Shown here: piece after piece, positions 16,960 to 26,467 of the stretch | Layout: each line of letters starts with the position of its first letter | Numbering within the stretch: position 1 is the stretch's first letter | Source: Pseudarthrobacter defluvii | Lineage (GTDB): Bacteria > Actinomycetota > Actinomycetes > Actinomycetales > Micrococcaceae | DNA length: 64,000 nt | Assembly (NCBI RefSeq): GCF_030816725.1 | Contig: NZ_JAUSYG010000001.1 | Span: forward strand, 4,464,001 to 4,528,000 | Direction of reading: 5' to 3' | The notes under the pieces: generated by a model | What the model saw: the letters and a program-made list of their open reading frames with translations, nothing else | Databases searched by the model: none | What the model was told of the DNA's origin: nothing | Program-made: the position numbers and the translations under genes

Positions 16960-16988
16960 CTTCTATTCCCTCTGGCTACACTGTCCTT

Positions 16989-17600
16989 GTGAGTTCCATC
17001 CCAATGCGGCCGGAGAGGGTGCCGGTAACGGCCGCGGAGCGCAGCGATGCCGCCCGGAACAGGGAGCGCCTCCTGTTGGCCGCCCGGCAACTGATCGAGC
17101 AGGGCGGCGCCGCGGCGCTCACCATGGACCGTCTGGCGGAGCATGCGGGTGTGGGCAAGGGCACCGTCTTCCGCCGTTTCGGCAGCCGGGCCGGACTGAT
17201 GCTGAGCCTGTTGAACGACTCGGAGGCCGCCTTTCAGGCCCGTTTCCTCTTTGGCCCGCCGCCCCTTGGGCCAGGCGCGGCGCCCCTCGAACGGCTGGTC
17301 GCCTTCGGCGCCGAGCGGATTGCCTATGTCGTGGAGTATGGGGACCTGGTCCTCGCTGCGGGCCATGGCTCCCGTGGGCGGTTCGAGGTCCCTGCCGTGG
17401 CCCTCTGGAACCAGCACGTGGAGATGCTGCTGCGGGAAGCGGGGGCAGGGTCCGCGGACCCCTGGTTGATGGCCGGTTCCCTTACCGCCACCTTGGACCC
17501 CGAACGGCTCCTGTACCTCATCCGTGAGCATGGAGTGACAAGTGAGCGGCTTGCCAACTCATGGCGGGAGCTTGTGACACGTATTGTAACGCGCGCATAG
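16989..17600 (+). CDS. TetR-family transcriptional regulator
   Basis: The 203-aa regulator has a TetR N-terminal DNA-binding domain (LLAARQLIEQGGAAALTMDRL, then GVGKGTVFRRFGSRAGL) and a helical ligand domain. The GTG at 16989 is preferred because TACACT lies 6 nt upstream, as expected for leaderless mRNA; an ATG at 17004 would remove five residues without harming the fold. It is divergent from the FMN reductase gene and likely represses both through the palindrome at 16946-16959. Ligand unknown. Confidence 0.88.
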   Translation: MSSIPMRPERVPVTAAERSDAARNRERLLLAARQLIEQGGAAALTMDRLAEHAGVGKGTVFRRFGSRAGLMLSLLNDSEAAFQARFLFGPPPLGPGAAPLERLVAFGAERIAYVVEYGDLVLAAGHGSRGRFEVPAVALWNQHVEMLLREAGAGSADPWLMAGSLTATLDPERLLYLIREHGVTSERLANSWRELVTRIVTRA

Positions 17601-17863
17601 TACCCGTTGGAAAGTGCGCGCGTCCAGTCACACCAACTTCACAGAACTGTTCATAACGATCTGATACGGCGCGCCGGTTTCAGGGGAATACCGCGCTTTT
17701 CAGCTTGGCGCTTGTGATAGTTTCCTCTGGAATGTGACCCGCGACATAGTCCACCAGGGCCAGCCCCCAAGGCCGCGGGATGCCAGCTACCCGCTGGTGC
17801 AGGACCCGGTGAGGCGGCACAACCCGTGCTTGTCCGGGAAGACGGAAGGATCCAGCAGCGCCA

Positions 17864-18847
17864 ATGCTCAAGTACCTCGCCAAGCGCGGCATCACGTACG
17901 TCGTGATGATCTTCCTCACCACGTCCGCCGGCTACTTCCTGGCTGTCAGCTCGCTTAAGCCGGCCCTCCTCGAGCAGGAGCGGATCCCCCGTCCCACCCC
18001 GGAACAGGTGGCCAACTCCATGCGGCTGAAGGGGCTGGACCCGGACCTCAGCCCATGGGAGCGCTACGTTGACTGGCTGACCGGAATCGTCACCCGCTGG
18101 GACTGGGGCCGCAGCCCCAACGGCGCCTACATCAACGCCGAGTTCGGGGACAGGGTCTGGATCTCCACCCGGCTCTTCCTGGCGTCCATCATCCTGACCC
18201 TGGTGATCGGCGTCGCCCTTGGCGTTTATTCGGCGGCACGGCAGTACAAGTTCCAGGACCGCGCCATCACGTCCTACAGCTACCTCGCCTACATCGTGCC
18301 CGCACCCATCGCCTACTTCCTGGTGCAGCTGGGCGCCATCAGCATCAACGAATCCGTCGGTGACCGCATCTTCTTTGTCACCGGCATCTCCACTCCAGGC
18401 GTTGCGCCCGGGTGGCCCCAGTTCATTGACCTGCTGGCGCACTACGTGGTGCCCACGGTGGCTATCACCCTGGTGGGCTGGGGCGCCTACCAGATAGCGC
18501 AGCGGCAATACCTGCTTGACAACGTGAACGCCGACTTCGTCAGGACTGCCCGTGCCAAGGGGCTCAGCCGGAACCAGGCGATCGCCCGGCACGCACTCCG
18601 TGTCTCCTTCATCCCGGTGGCCCAAAGCATCGCCTTCACCATCCCGGCCATCTTCGCCGGCGGTTTCTTCGCCGAAAAAATCTTTGCCTGGCCCGGCGTC
18701 GGTTCCTGGAGCATTGATGCGATCTCCCTCCAGGACGTCAATGCCGCCACGGCCACATTGGCCTACGGCTCCGTGATCTTCGCCATTGGCGCCATCCTGG
18801 CGGACTTCGCCACCACGCTTGTCGACCCGAGAGTGCGGGTGCAGTAG
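17864..18847 (+). CDS. Peptide/oligopeptide ABC transporter permease, DppB-like
   Basis: The 327-aa inner-membrane permease has six predicted helices and the BPD_transp_1 EAA loop (FVRTARAKGLSRNQAIARHAL). The large periplasmic loop between helices 1 and 2 is typical of DppB/OppB. It is first in a four-gene operon: permease, permease, fused ATPase, substrate-binding lipoprotein. The gene is preceded by a 263-bp spacer; GGAAGGA lies 13 nt before the ATG, a rather long spacing. No regulator is adjacent. Confidence 0.92.
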   Translation: MLKYLAKRGITYVVMIFLTTSAGYFLAVSSLKPALLEQERIPRPTPEQVANSMRLKGLDPDLSPWERYVDWLTGIVTRWDWGRSPNGAYINAEFGDRVWISTRLFLASIILTLVIGVALGVYSAARQYKFQDRAITSYSYLAYIVPAPIAYFLVQLGAISINESVGDRIFFVTGISTPGVAPGWPQFIDLLAHYVVPTVAITLVGWGAYQIAQRQYLLDNVNADFVRTARAKGLSRNQAIARHALRVSFIPVAQSIAFTIPAIFAGGFFAEKIFAWPGVGSWSIDAISLQDVNAATATLAYGSVIFAIGAILADFATTLVDPRVRVQ

Positions 18848-18849
18848 CC

Positions 18850-19839
18850 ATGACCAACCTGAACGCCGTTGACCCGGCAGCCGTGGCGCAGGACGCGCAC
18901 CTGGACAATGCCGACGTCGTCATCGGCAAAAACACCATCATCTTCCGCCGCTTCCTGCGCAACAAGACGGCAGTGGCCGGCCTGGCCATCTTCCTGGCCC
19001 TGACGGTTTTCTCTTTCATCGGCGGCTTCTTCACCCAGTGGGACAAGGAAACCATCGACCCCTTCAACATCGGGATGCCGCCGTCGGCCGACCACTACCT
19101 CGGTACCTCCCAGGCGGGCATCGACCTCTACGCCATGACTGTCGAGGGCACCAGGATCTCCATCCTGATCGGCCTGGTGGTGGGCCTGGTTTCGGTCCTG
19201 ATCGCCGCGGTCTACGGCTGCAGCATGGCGTATTTCGGCGGCAAGGTGGACAAGGTCATGCTGTTCATCCTGGAAGCGCTCATCATGATGCCGGCGCTCC
19301 TGGTGGTGGCGGTGGCCACCAGCGGCGGAGGCGCCGGCCTCAAACGCGACCTTCCCTCGTGGCTGCTCCTCATCATCGTCCTGCTGGTATTCAGCTGGAT
19401 GGGAACCGCCCGCCTGATCCGCTCCATGTCCATGTCCCTCATGCAGCGGGACTTCGTCAAGGCGGCGCAGTACATGGGAGTCCCGCCGCGCCGGATCGTT
19501 TGGCGGCACCTGGTGCCCAACATCGGCTCGCTGCTGATCCTGGACATCACCCGCGGCGTCACCGCGGCAATCCTCGCCGAAGTGGCCTTTTCCTTCATCG
19601 GCATCGGCATCAAGGTCCCGGACGTGAGCCTCGGCGTCCTGATCGGCGGCGCAACATCCCAGGTGCAGACCTTCCCATGGATGTTCTGGGTTCCGCTCAC
19701 CGTCATGTTCCTGCTGACCGGATCCCTGGCCATGATGAACGACGGCCTACGCGACGCCTTCGACCCCAGCTCCAGTTCCATCGGCAAGGCCAAAAAGGCC
19801 AGGGTCCGGAAAATTACCGCGGAAAAGAAGACGGCATGA
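18850..19839 (+). CDS. Peptide/oligopeptide ABC transporter permease, DppC-like
   Basis: The 329-aa permease has the OppC N-terminal segment (NKTAVAGLAIFLALTVFSFIG), then the transport domain with its EAA loop (FVKAAQYMGVPPRRIVWRHL). It pairs with the DppB-like subunit to form the membrane channel. It begins 2 nt after the previous stop and its own stop overlaps the ATPase start by ATGA, so all are translated from one mRNA. The Lys-rich C-terminal tail is cytoplasmic. Confidence 0.92.
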   Translation: MTNLNAVDPAAVAQDAHLDNADVVIGKNTIIFRRFLRNKTAVAGLAIFLALTVFSFIGGFFTQWDKETIDPFNIGMPPSADHYLGTSQAGIDLYAMTVEGTRISILIGLVVGLVSVLIAAVYGCSMAYFGGKVDKVMLFILEALIMMPALLVVAVATSGGGAGLKRDLPSWLLLIIVLLVFSWMGTARLIRSMSMSLMQRDFVKAAQYMGVPPRRIVWRHLVPNIGSLLILDITRGVTAAILAEVAFSFIGIGIKVPDVSLGVLIGGATSQVQTFPWMFWVPLTVMFLLTGSLAMMNDGLRDAFDPSSSSIGKAKKARVRKITAEKKTA

Positions 19840-22034
19840 GCAGCGAAACCACCACCGGAGCCACCGAACCAGTGCGGTCGGACATCGAGCGCCTGCACGT
19901 GGCGGGACTTCATGCCCCTACCGACGCGGTCCTGTCGGTCCGCGACCTGAACGTCCGGTTCAATTCCGAGAACGGCGTGGTGCATGCGGTCCGGGGAGTC
20001 GACTTTGACCTGATGCCCGGAAAGACGCTGGGCATCGTTGGCGAATCGGGTTCCGGCAAATCCGTCACCTCCCTGGCCATCATGGGGCTCCTCCCGCCAA
20101 CGGCGGAGGTCTCGGGCTCCGTCCGGCTCAAAGGCCGGGAGCTGCTGGGGCTCAGCGACAAAGAGATGTGCCGGTACCGCGGCAATGACCTTGCCATGGT
20201 GTTCCAGGACCCCCTGTCCTCCCTCACGCCCGTTTTTACCGTGGGCACCCAGATCATCGAAGCGCTGACCATCCACCACCCCACCATGAGCAACAAAGCC
20301 AAGGAGGCGCGCGCCGTCGAACTCCTGGCCATGGTGGGCATCCCCAGTCCAAAGGAACGGCTCAAGGCCTTCCCGCACGAATTCTCCGGCGGCATGCGCC
20401 AGCGCGTCATGATCGCCATCGCCATCGCGAACAATCCCCGCGTCCTGATCGCCGATGAGCCCACCACCGCCCTGGACGTCACCATCCAGGCGCAGGTCCT
20501 TGAGGTACTGCACACGGCACAGGAGGAAACCGGAGCCGCCGTCGTCATGATCACGCACGACCTCGGCGTCGTGGCTGGAATGGCGGACGACATTATGGTC
20601 ATGTACGCGGGCAAGCCCGTGGAGACCGGGGCGGTGGACGACATCTACTACAACCCGCGCATGCCCTACACCCTGGGCCTGCTGGGCGCCGTTCCGCGGG
20701 TGGACGTGGCGGAAAAGACCTCGCTGGTTCCCATCGAAGGCATGCCGCCGAACCTCCTGCACCCGCCCACCGGCTGTTCGTTCGCACCCCGCTGCCCCCT
20801 GGCGTCGGACGCATGCCTTGAGGGCGAGCCTGCCCTGGCACCCGTCGACGGCCAGGGTTTGCACCGCGCCGCCTGCATCAAGTCCGACGCGTTGGGCGGG
20901 GACGTGGACGTCCTCGACGTGTTCGCCGCCCCGCCGGTCCCGGTGTCCCGCTTCGACGCGATTCCCCGCGCCGAGCGGTCCACGGTGCTGCAGCTCAGGG
21001 ACGTGCGGAAGCACTTCCCGCTGACCCGGGGTGCCCTGATCAAGCGCAAAATCGGCACCGTCAAGGCCGTGGACGGGCTGAGCTTCGACATCCGCGAAGG
21101 CGAGTGCTTCTCGATCGTGGGGGAGTCGGGGTCGGGCAAGACCACCACCTTGCTGGAAATCATGGAGTTCCATCCGGACCAGGACGGCGAGGTGGTGATC
21201 GGCGGCCTCAGCAACAAGCAGGCGGCCGACGCCAAGACCAAGGCGAAAATGCGCCGCGAACTCCAAATGGTGTTCCAGGACCCCACGGGCGCCCTGGATC
21301 CGCGGTTCACTGTGTACGAAGTCCTGGCCGAGCCGCTGCAGAACGCGGGCATGGACCGCCCCGCCATCAAGAAGCGGATCATGGAGCTGATGCGGCTGGT
21401 GGGCCTTCAGCCGGACCACGTCAACCGCTTCCCCAACCAGTTCTCCGGCGGCCAGCGGCAGCGGATCGGGATTGCCCGGGCGTTAGCCGTGAACCCCAAG
21501 CTGGTGGTCCTGGATGAGCCGGTTTCGGCGCTGGATGTGTCCGTCCAGGCCGGGGTCATCAACCTCCTGGACCACCTGCGCGCCGAACTGGGCCTGAGCT
21601 ACCTCCTGGTGGCGCACGATCTGTCCGTGGTGCGCCACATCTCCAACCGCGTGGCCGTCATGTACCTCGGGAAAATCGTGGAGATCGGAGCCGTGGACCG
21701 GGTGTTCGACAACCCCCGCCACCCCTACACCCGTGCGCTTCTCTCCGCCATCCCCGTGCCGGACCCGCAGCTGGAACGCACCCGCGAACGCATCATCCTC
21801 CAGGGTGACCTGCCCTCGCCGCTGCAGGCGCCCAAAGGCTGCAACTTCGCCACGCGTTGTCCTGTGTTCGCGGCGCTGCCGGCGGCCAAGCAGGAAAAGT
21901 GCCTCACCCTGGAACCGCCCCTGGAAGCCGCTGCATCGGCCACGGACCAGCGGTTCGCCTGCTTCTTCCCCGACGGGGAACTGGATGAGGACATGTTGGT
22001 GGTCCACGAACCGGCGGACCACCATGCACCCTGA
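19836..22034 (+). CDS. Fused double ATPase of a peptide ABC transporter (DppD-DppF)
   Basis: The 732-aa protein contains two complete ABC ATPases in tandem. The first has Walker A GESGSGKS (69-76) and signature FSGGMRQRV; the second has Walker A GESGSGKT (429-436) and FSGGQRQRI. Each is followed by an oligopeptide/dipeptide C-terminal region with the Cys cluster (CSFAPRCPLASDAC; CNFATRCPVF). In most operons these are two proteins; the fusion fixes their stoichiometry at 1:1. The frame is open further upstream inside the permease gene but the ATG at 19836, in ATGA overlap with the permease stop, is the natural start. Confidence 0.93.
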   Translation: MSSETTTGATEPVRSDIERLHVAGLHAPTDAVLSVRDLNVRFNSENGVVHAVRGVDFDLMPGKTLGIVGESGSGKSVTSLAIMGLLPPTAEVSGSVRLKGRELLGLSDKEMCRYRGNDLAMVFQDPLSSLTPVFTVGTQIIEALTIHHPTMSNKAKEARAVELLAMVGIPSPKERLKAFPHEFSGGMRQRVMIAIAIANNPRVLIADEPTTALDVTIQAQVLEVLHTAQEETGAAVVMITHDLGVVAGMADDIMVMYAGKPVETGAVDDIYYNPRMPYTLGLLGAVPRVDVAEKTSLVPIEGMPPNLLHPPTGCSFAPRCPLASDACLEGEPALAPVDGQGLHRAACIKSDALGGDVDVLDVFAAPPVPVSRFDAIPRAERSTVLQLRDVRKHFPLTRGALIKRKIGTVKAVDGLSFDIREGECFSIVGESGSGKTTTLLEIMEFHPDQDGEVVIGGLSNKQAADAKTKAKMRRELQMVFQDPTGALDPRFTVYEVLAEPLQNAGMDRPAIKKRIMELMRLVGLQPDHVNRFPNQFSGGQRQRIGIARALAVNPKLVVLDEPVSALDVSVQAGVINLLDHLRAELGLSYLLVAHDLSVVRHISNRVAVMYLGKIVEIGAVDRVFDNPRHPYTRALLSAIPVPDPQLERTRERIILQGDLPSPLQAPKGCNFATRCPVFAALPAAKQEKCLTLEPPLEAAASATDQRFACFFPDGELDEDMLVVHEPADHHAP

Positions 22035-22083
22035 GACTTCTCCACCCACACGCTCCACCACTCGCACCTATGAAGGGAAAACC

Positions 22084-23802
22084 ATGAGGAAACTGAACAG
22101 GATCGGCGGAGCTGCAGCAGTTGCTGCGGCCCTGGCGCTGACGGCCTGCGGCGGCGGTGGCGGTGCCAGCGGCCCCGAAACGGCCAAGGGACAGGAATCG
22201 GGAAGCGACCTGTCCAAGCTGATCAGCATCAACGAGAAGCCGGCAGCCGATCTCCAGCAGGGCGGCAACGTCACCCTGCCGCTGGGCAACATCGGCCCCG
22301 ACTTCAACGGGTTCTCCAACAACGGCAACAGCGCGGACAACTCCGCACTCCAGGTGCCCATGAACCCGGTGGGAATGAACAGCGGCGGCCTGGGCGGCTG
22401 CTGGAAGGTGGACTTCAAGGGCAAGGTCACCCCCAACACGGATTTCTGCGAGTCGGTGGACAGCGAGGTCAAGGACGGCAAGCAGACCATCACCATCAAG
22501 GTCAACCCCAAGGCCACCTACAACGACGGCACCCCCATCGACGTCAAGGCCTTCAAGAACACCTGGAACATCCTCAAGAGCCCGGATGCCGGCTACGACA
22601 TCGTCAGCTCCGGCGCCTACGAGTTCGTTGATTCCGTTGAGGCAGGCAGCAACGACAAGGAAGTCATCGTCAAGACCAGCCGCCCGGTCTTCCCGGTGGA
22701 CTCGCTCTTCTTCGGCCTCATCCACCCCGCCGTCAACAGCCCCGAGATCTTCAACGAGGGCTACAACGGCAACCTGCACCCCGAATGGATGGCCGGCCCG
22801 TTCAAGCTGGACCAGTACGACACCGCAGCCAAGACGGTCACCCTGGTGCCGAACGACAAGTGGTGGGGCCAGAAGCCCGTCCTGGCCAACGTCACCTTCC
22901 GCCAGCTGGAGACCAGCGCCCAGATCGCCGCCTTCAAGAACGGCGAGATCGACGCCATGTCCGCCAACACCATCTCCCTCTACAAGCAGCTTGACGGCAC
23001 CAAGAACTCCGACATCCGCCGCGGCCAGCGCCTCTTCGCCGGCGGCATGAACCTGAATGCCCAGCGCATCACCGACGTTGCCGTCCGCAAGGCCATCTTC
23101 GCCGCCGTGGACCGCGAAGCCCTCCGCAAGGTCCGCTTCAACGGCCTGAACTGGGAAGAACCCAGCTCCGGGTCCATGATGCTGCTGCCTTTCTCCGAGT
23201 ACTACCAGGACAACTACCCGGTCAAGGAAACAGGCCCTGACGCCGCCAAGAAGGTCCTCACCGATGCCGGCTACACGGCCAACGCCAACGGCATCATGGA
23301 AAAGGACGGCAAGCCCGCCGCCTTCAAGATCAGCAACTTCGGTGACGATCCCACCACCCTCGCCTTCACCCAGACCCTGCAGAAGCAGCTCCAGGCCGGC
23401 GGCATGGACGTGGGCATCGACCAGCGCGCCTCCGCCGACTTCGGCAAGGTTCTCGGTTCCCGCGAGTTCGACATGAGCGTTTCCGGGTACACAGTTGGCG
23501 CGGACGCCACGGATGCGGTCAAGCAGTACTACGACTCCAAGACCAACGAGAACCAGCTGGGCGACGCCGAGCTGGACAAGAAGATTGCGGACCTCGCCTC
23601 GATCGAAGACAACGCAGCCCGCAACAAGGCAGCCATGGACGTGGAAAAGGAGCACATGGCGAAGTACTTCTCCATGGGCGTGGTCATGAACGGGCCGCAG
23701 ATCTCCTTCGTCCGCACGGGCCTGGCCAACTACGGGCCGTCCCTGTTCCAGAGCCTGTCCCAGGTTCCGGACTGGACCACCCTCGGCTGGGAAAAGAAGT
23801 AA
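22084..23802 (+). CDS. Peptide ABC transporter substrate-binding lipoprotein (SBP family 5)
   Basis: The 572-aa lipoprotein has a signal peptide ending ALALTACGGG; Cys22 is the lipidation site. The mature part has the SBP_bac_5 layout with WKVDFKGKVTPNTDF, the hinge region YNDGTPIDVKAFKNTWN and a C-terminal lobe. It binds peptides or related solutes outside the membrane and delivers them to the DppB/C permeases. AAGGGAAA lies 4 nt before the ATG. It is last in the operon and followed by a strong terminator; being last and lipidated, it is probably made in excess from a processed or separate transcript, which the sequence does not show. Confidence 0.92.
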   Translation: MRKLNRIGGAAAVAAALALTACGGGGGASGPETAKGQESGSDLSKLISINEKPAADLQQGGNVTLPLGNIGPDFNGFSNNGNSADNSALQVPMNPVGMNSGGLGGCWKVDFKGKVTPNTDFCESVDSEVKDGKQTITIKVNPKATYNDGTPIDVKAFKNTWNILKSPDAGYDIVSSGAYEFVDSVEAGSNDKEVIVKTSRPVFPVDSLFFGLIHPAVNSPEIFNEGYNGNLHPEWMAGPFKLDQYDTAAKTVTLVPNDKWWGQKPVLANVTFRQLETSAQIAAFKNGEIDAMSANTISLYKQLDGTKNSDIRRGQRLFAGGMNLNAQRITDVAVRKAIFAAVDREALRKVRFNGLNWEEPSSGSMMLLPFSEYYQDNYPVKETGPDAAKKVLTDAGYTANANGIMEKDGKPAAFKISNFGDDPTTLAFTQTLQKQLQAGGMDVGIDQRASADFGKVLGSREFDMSVSGYTVGADATDAVKQYYDSKTNENQLGDAELDKKIADLASIEDNAARNKAAMDVEKEHMAKYFSMGVVMNGPQISFVRTGLANYGPSLFQSLSQVPDWTTLGWEKK

Positions 23803-23834
23803 CAACCACTCCCTCGGCCGCAGCCGCGTAACAA

Positions 23835-23886
23835 AAGCCGGCACCCCTGCTCTGAACTGGCCCAGTTCACCGGGGGTGCCGGCTTC
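23835..23886 (+). terminator. Strong terminator of the peptide ABC operon
   Basis: A 13-bp stem, AAGCCGGCACCCC (23835-23847) with GGGGTGCCGGCTT, is followed by CTTTT. The loop contains a second hairpin, TGAACTG-GCC-CAGTTCA. It ends 36 bp before the next gene. Confidence 0.88.
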
Positions 23887-23922
23887 TTTTAACCGGGCGA
23901 AACCGGGGGTAGCGTTGCCTGC

Positions 23923-24996
23923 ATGACCGGAACTGAAGGTGACTCCCGCACCATCCGCACGGCCGTCGTCGGTTATGGCCTTGCCGGCAGTGTGTTCCAC
24001 GCGCCGCTGCTCACCGCCGATACCAGCTACTCGCTGGAGGTTGTTGCCACGTCCGACGCCGGGCGGCAGGGAGCTGCCTCATCCCGGCTTCCGGGTGTGG
24101 AGGTGGTGCGCGACGGCGCCGCTGTCCTGGAGCGCGCAGCCGACCTTGATCTCGTGGTCGTGGCGACACCGCCGGCGACGCACTACCCCCTGGCCAGGGC
24201 AGCGCTTGAGGCGGGGCTGGACGTGGTGGTGGACAAGCCCTTCGCGGTCACCAGCGGACAGGGACAGGAACTCGTAGACCTGGCCCGGCAGCGTGGCCGG
24301 GTCCTGACGGTGTTCAACAACCGGAGGTGGGACGGAGACTTCCTTACCCTGCAAAAGCTGCTGGCCGCCCAGGCCCTGGGTACGGTGACCCGGTTCGAGT
24401 CGCACTTCGAGCGCTGGTCGCCGAGCATCGGCAAGGCCTGGAAGGCTCGGGCCACCGCTGCCGACGGGGGAGGAGTCCTGTTCGATCTCGGCAGCCACCT
24501 GATCGACCAGGCGCTGCAGCTTTTCGGTCCGGCCACCGTCCTCCATGCAGAGCTGGAGGCGCGGCGGTCCGACGAGCGGGCGGATGACGACGTCTTCCTG
24601 GTCCTGCGACATCATGCGGGGGTGGTCAGCCATCTGACCATGAATGCGCTGTGCGCGCAGCAGGGGCCCCGCTTCCGGGTCCTGGGCTCCATTGGCGGCT
24701 TCACCAAGAACGGCGTGGACCCGCAGGAGCCCTACATGGCCGCCGGGGGCAGCCCGCTGGACGGGGCGTACGGCGTGGAGGCACCCGAGTGGGCCGGCCT
24801 CTTGGGGCGCGACGGCCACCTGGACCGGTTCCCCACGGAACGCGGAAACTACCCGGAGTTCTACAGGATCCTGGCAGCCAAGATCCTCGACGGCGGAGCA
24901 GAGTCCAGCCTTCCCCTCCCAGTAGATCCAAAGGACGCGGTCGACGTCCTCAAAATCATCGAAGTTTCCCGCAAGCTCGCCTCGACGGACGTTTGA
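23923..24996 (+). CDS. Gfo/Idh/MocA family NAD(P)-dependent oxidoreductase
   Basis: The 357-aa protein has an N-terminal Rossmann fold (TAVVGYGLAGSVFHAPLL), the second-strand motif VVVATPPATHYPLA and the active-site DKPFAVT (EKP-like) with a C-terminal alpha/beta sheet domain (GGGVLFDLGSHLIDQAL, His as catalytic candidate). The family oxidises or reduces sugars, inositols or biliverdin. The GYGLAGSVFHAPL form resembles YdgJ/IolX-like scyllo-inositol or sugar dehydrogenases. TAGCGT 7 nt before the ATG suggests a leaderless transcript. No sugar operon surrounds it. Confidence 0.87.
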   Translation: MTGTEGDSRTIRTAVVGYGLAGSVFHAPLLTADTSYSLEVVATSDAGRQGAASSRLPGVEVVRDGAAVLERAADLDLVVVATPPATHYPLARAALEAGLDVVVDKPFAVTSGQGQELVDLARQRGRVLTVFNNRRWDGDFLTLQKLLAAQALGTVTRFESHFERWSPSIGKAWKARATAADGGGVLFDLGSHLIDQALQLFGPATVLHAELEARRSDERADDDVFLVLRHHAGVVSHLTMNALCAQQGPRFRVLGSIGGFTKNGVDPQEPYMAAGGSPLDGAYGVEAPEWAGLLGRDGHLDRFPTERGNYPEFYRILAAKILDGGAESSLPLPVDPKDAVDVLKIIEVSRKLASTDV

Positions 24997-25114
24997 TATG
25001 CCGAACGCCGGCCGACAGGCATCCGGCAGCGTGCGTCAAAGCGACGAAGGAGCAGCACGCAGAGGATGTCTGTCGTCCGGCGCAGCAGGACGAGCAAGGG
25101 CCCAGCAGAGGGGC

Positions 25115-26233
25115 TTAGGCGGAAACGAGCTCGTGCCAGTCAGCGACGAGGGGCAGGCCGTGGGCCTCGGACACGGAGTGGTGCGCCACGTGGCCGGCGG
25201 CGATGTTGAGTCCGGCGGCGAGGGCGGAGTCGCGGTCGAAGGCGGCCTTGACGCCCAGGTTGGCGAGGGACACGGCGTAGCGCAGGGTGACGTTGGTCAG
25301 CGCGTACGTGGAGGTGTTGGGCACGGCGCCGGGCATGTTGGCCACGCAGTAGAAGATGGTGTTGTGCACCTTGTACGTGGGTTCCTGGTGCGTGGTGGGG
25401 TGGGTGTCCTCGAAGCAGCCGCCCTGGTCCACGGCGATGTCCACCAGGACCGAGCCGGGCTTCATGCGGGCCACGAGGTCGTTGGTGACCAGCTTGGGGG
25501 CCTTGGCGCCGGGGATCAGGACTGAACCGATGACCAGGTCGGCGTCCACCACGGACTTTTCGATTTCGTAGGCGTTGGAGGCAACGGTCTTCAGCCGGCC
25601 CTGGTATTGGGCGTCCAGTTCGCGGAGGCGGTTGATGTTGATGTCCAGGATGGTGACGTCGGCGCCGAGGCCCAGGGCCATGGCGGCGGCGTTGGTGCCG
25701 GCGACACCGGCACCGAGGACAACGACCTTGGCGGGGCGGACGCCGGGAACGCCGCCGAGGAGCACACCCTTGCCGCCGGCCGGAGCCATGAGGGAGGTGG
25801 CGCCGACCTGGACGGACAGGCGGCCTGCGACTTCGGACATCGGGGCCAGCAGCGGGAGGGCGCGGCCTTCCTGGACGGTTTCGTACGCGATGGCGGTGAC
25901 GCCGGAGTTGATGAGCTCCTTGGTCAGTTCCGGCTCGGCGGCCAGGTGCAGGTAGGTGAAGAGGATCAGGCCCTTCCGGAAGCGGTGGTACTCGGACTTG
26001 ACCGGTTCCTTGACCTTCATCACCATGTCGGCGCGGGCCCAGACGTCATCGGCTTCGTTGACGATCTCGGCACCGGCAATCGAGTATTCCTCGTCGGTGA
26101 TGCCCGAGCCCAGGCCGGCCCCGCGCTCCACCAGGACGGTGTGGCCGTGGGTAAGGAACTCGTGGACGCCGGCTGCGGTGATGGCCACACGGAATTCGTT
26201 GTTCTTGATTTCTTTGGGGACGCCGATGATCAT
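25115..26233 (-). CDS. ald: Alanine dehydrogenase
   Basis: The 372-aa enzyme interconverts L-alanine and pyruvate with NAD. Substrate-binding Arg15, catalytic Lys75 and His96 stand at the positions known in the Mycobacterium tuberculosis enzyme, and the NAD-binding [20 protein letters not shown] follows. It forms cytoplasmic hexamers and lets cells use alanine as nitrogen source. The frame is open to 26839 but the family begins with [16 protein letters not shown], so 26233 is the start. It is divergent from a PucR-type activator, with two inverted repeats between. Confidence 0.96.
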   Translation of the reverse strand: MIIGVPKEIKNNEFRVAITAAGVHEFLTHGHTVLVERGAGLGSGITDEEYSIAGAEIVNEADDVWARADMVMKVKEPVKSEYHRFRKGLILFTYLHLAAEPELTKELINSGVTAIAYETVQEGRALPLLAPMSEVAGRLSVQVGATSLMAPAGGKGVLLGGVPGVRPAKVVVLGAGVAGTNAAAMALGLGADVTILDININRLRELDAQYQGRLKTVASNAYEIEKSVVDADLVIGSVLIPGAKAPKLVTNDLVARMKPGSVLVDIAVDQGGCFEDTHPTTHQEPTYKVHNTIFYCVANMPGAVPNTSTYALTNVTLRYAVSLANLGVKAAFDRDSALAAGLNIAAGHVAHHSVSEAHGLPLVADWHELVSA

Positions 26234-26349
26234 CGTCTGCTCCAGTTTTTGGGGCCGGTGGGCCGGAAAGGTGGAAGGGTTTGCGTGATTCAACGATAAA
26301 TCCCGGTGTGAGCCAGGCGACATGAACGTGCTGGTGCGGGAAGTCCGGG

Positions 26350-26399
26350 AACCGCGGAAACTAGCGGTTTTTCCCAGTCTCAGCTCGACACATGTCGAG
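26350..26399. promoter_or_regulatory. Candidate operators between ald and the PucR gene
   Basis: Two inverted repeats lie in the 234-bp divergent gap: AACCGC (26350-26355) with GCGGTT (26364-26369), and CTCGACA-CA-TGTCGAG (26384-26399). The second has 7-bp arms and a 2-bp spacer, suiting a dimeric HTH protein. The regulator's own -10 (TACTGT, 26456-26461) lies downstream. Confidence 0.6.
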
Positions 26400-26467
26400 C
26401 CCTGAAGCGTCAAGTGTCGCCTCGTGTTGGTTCGTTCGCCGCTGCACGGAGGCAGTACTGTTGGCCC

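Noticed and set aside
19212..21419. 735-codon minus-strand frame
   Set aside because: Antisense to the peptide ABC permease and ATPase; Gln/His/Arg-rich composition typical of shadow frames in GC-rich DNA.
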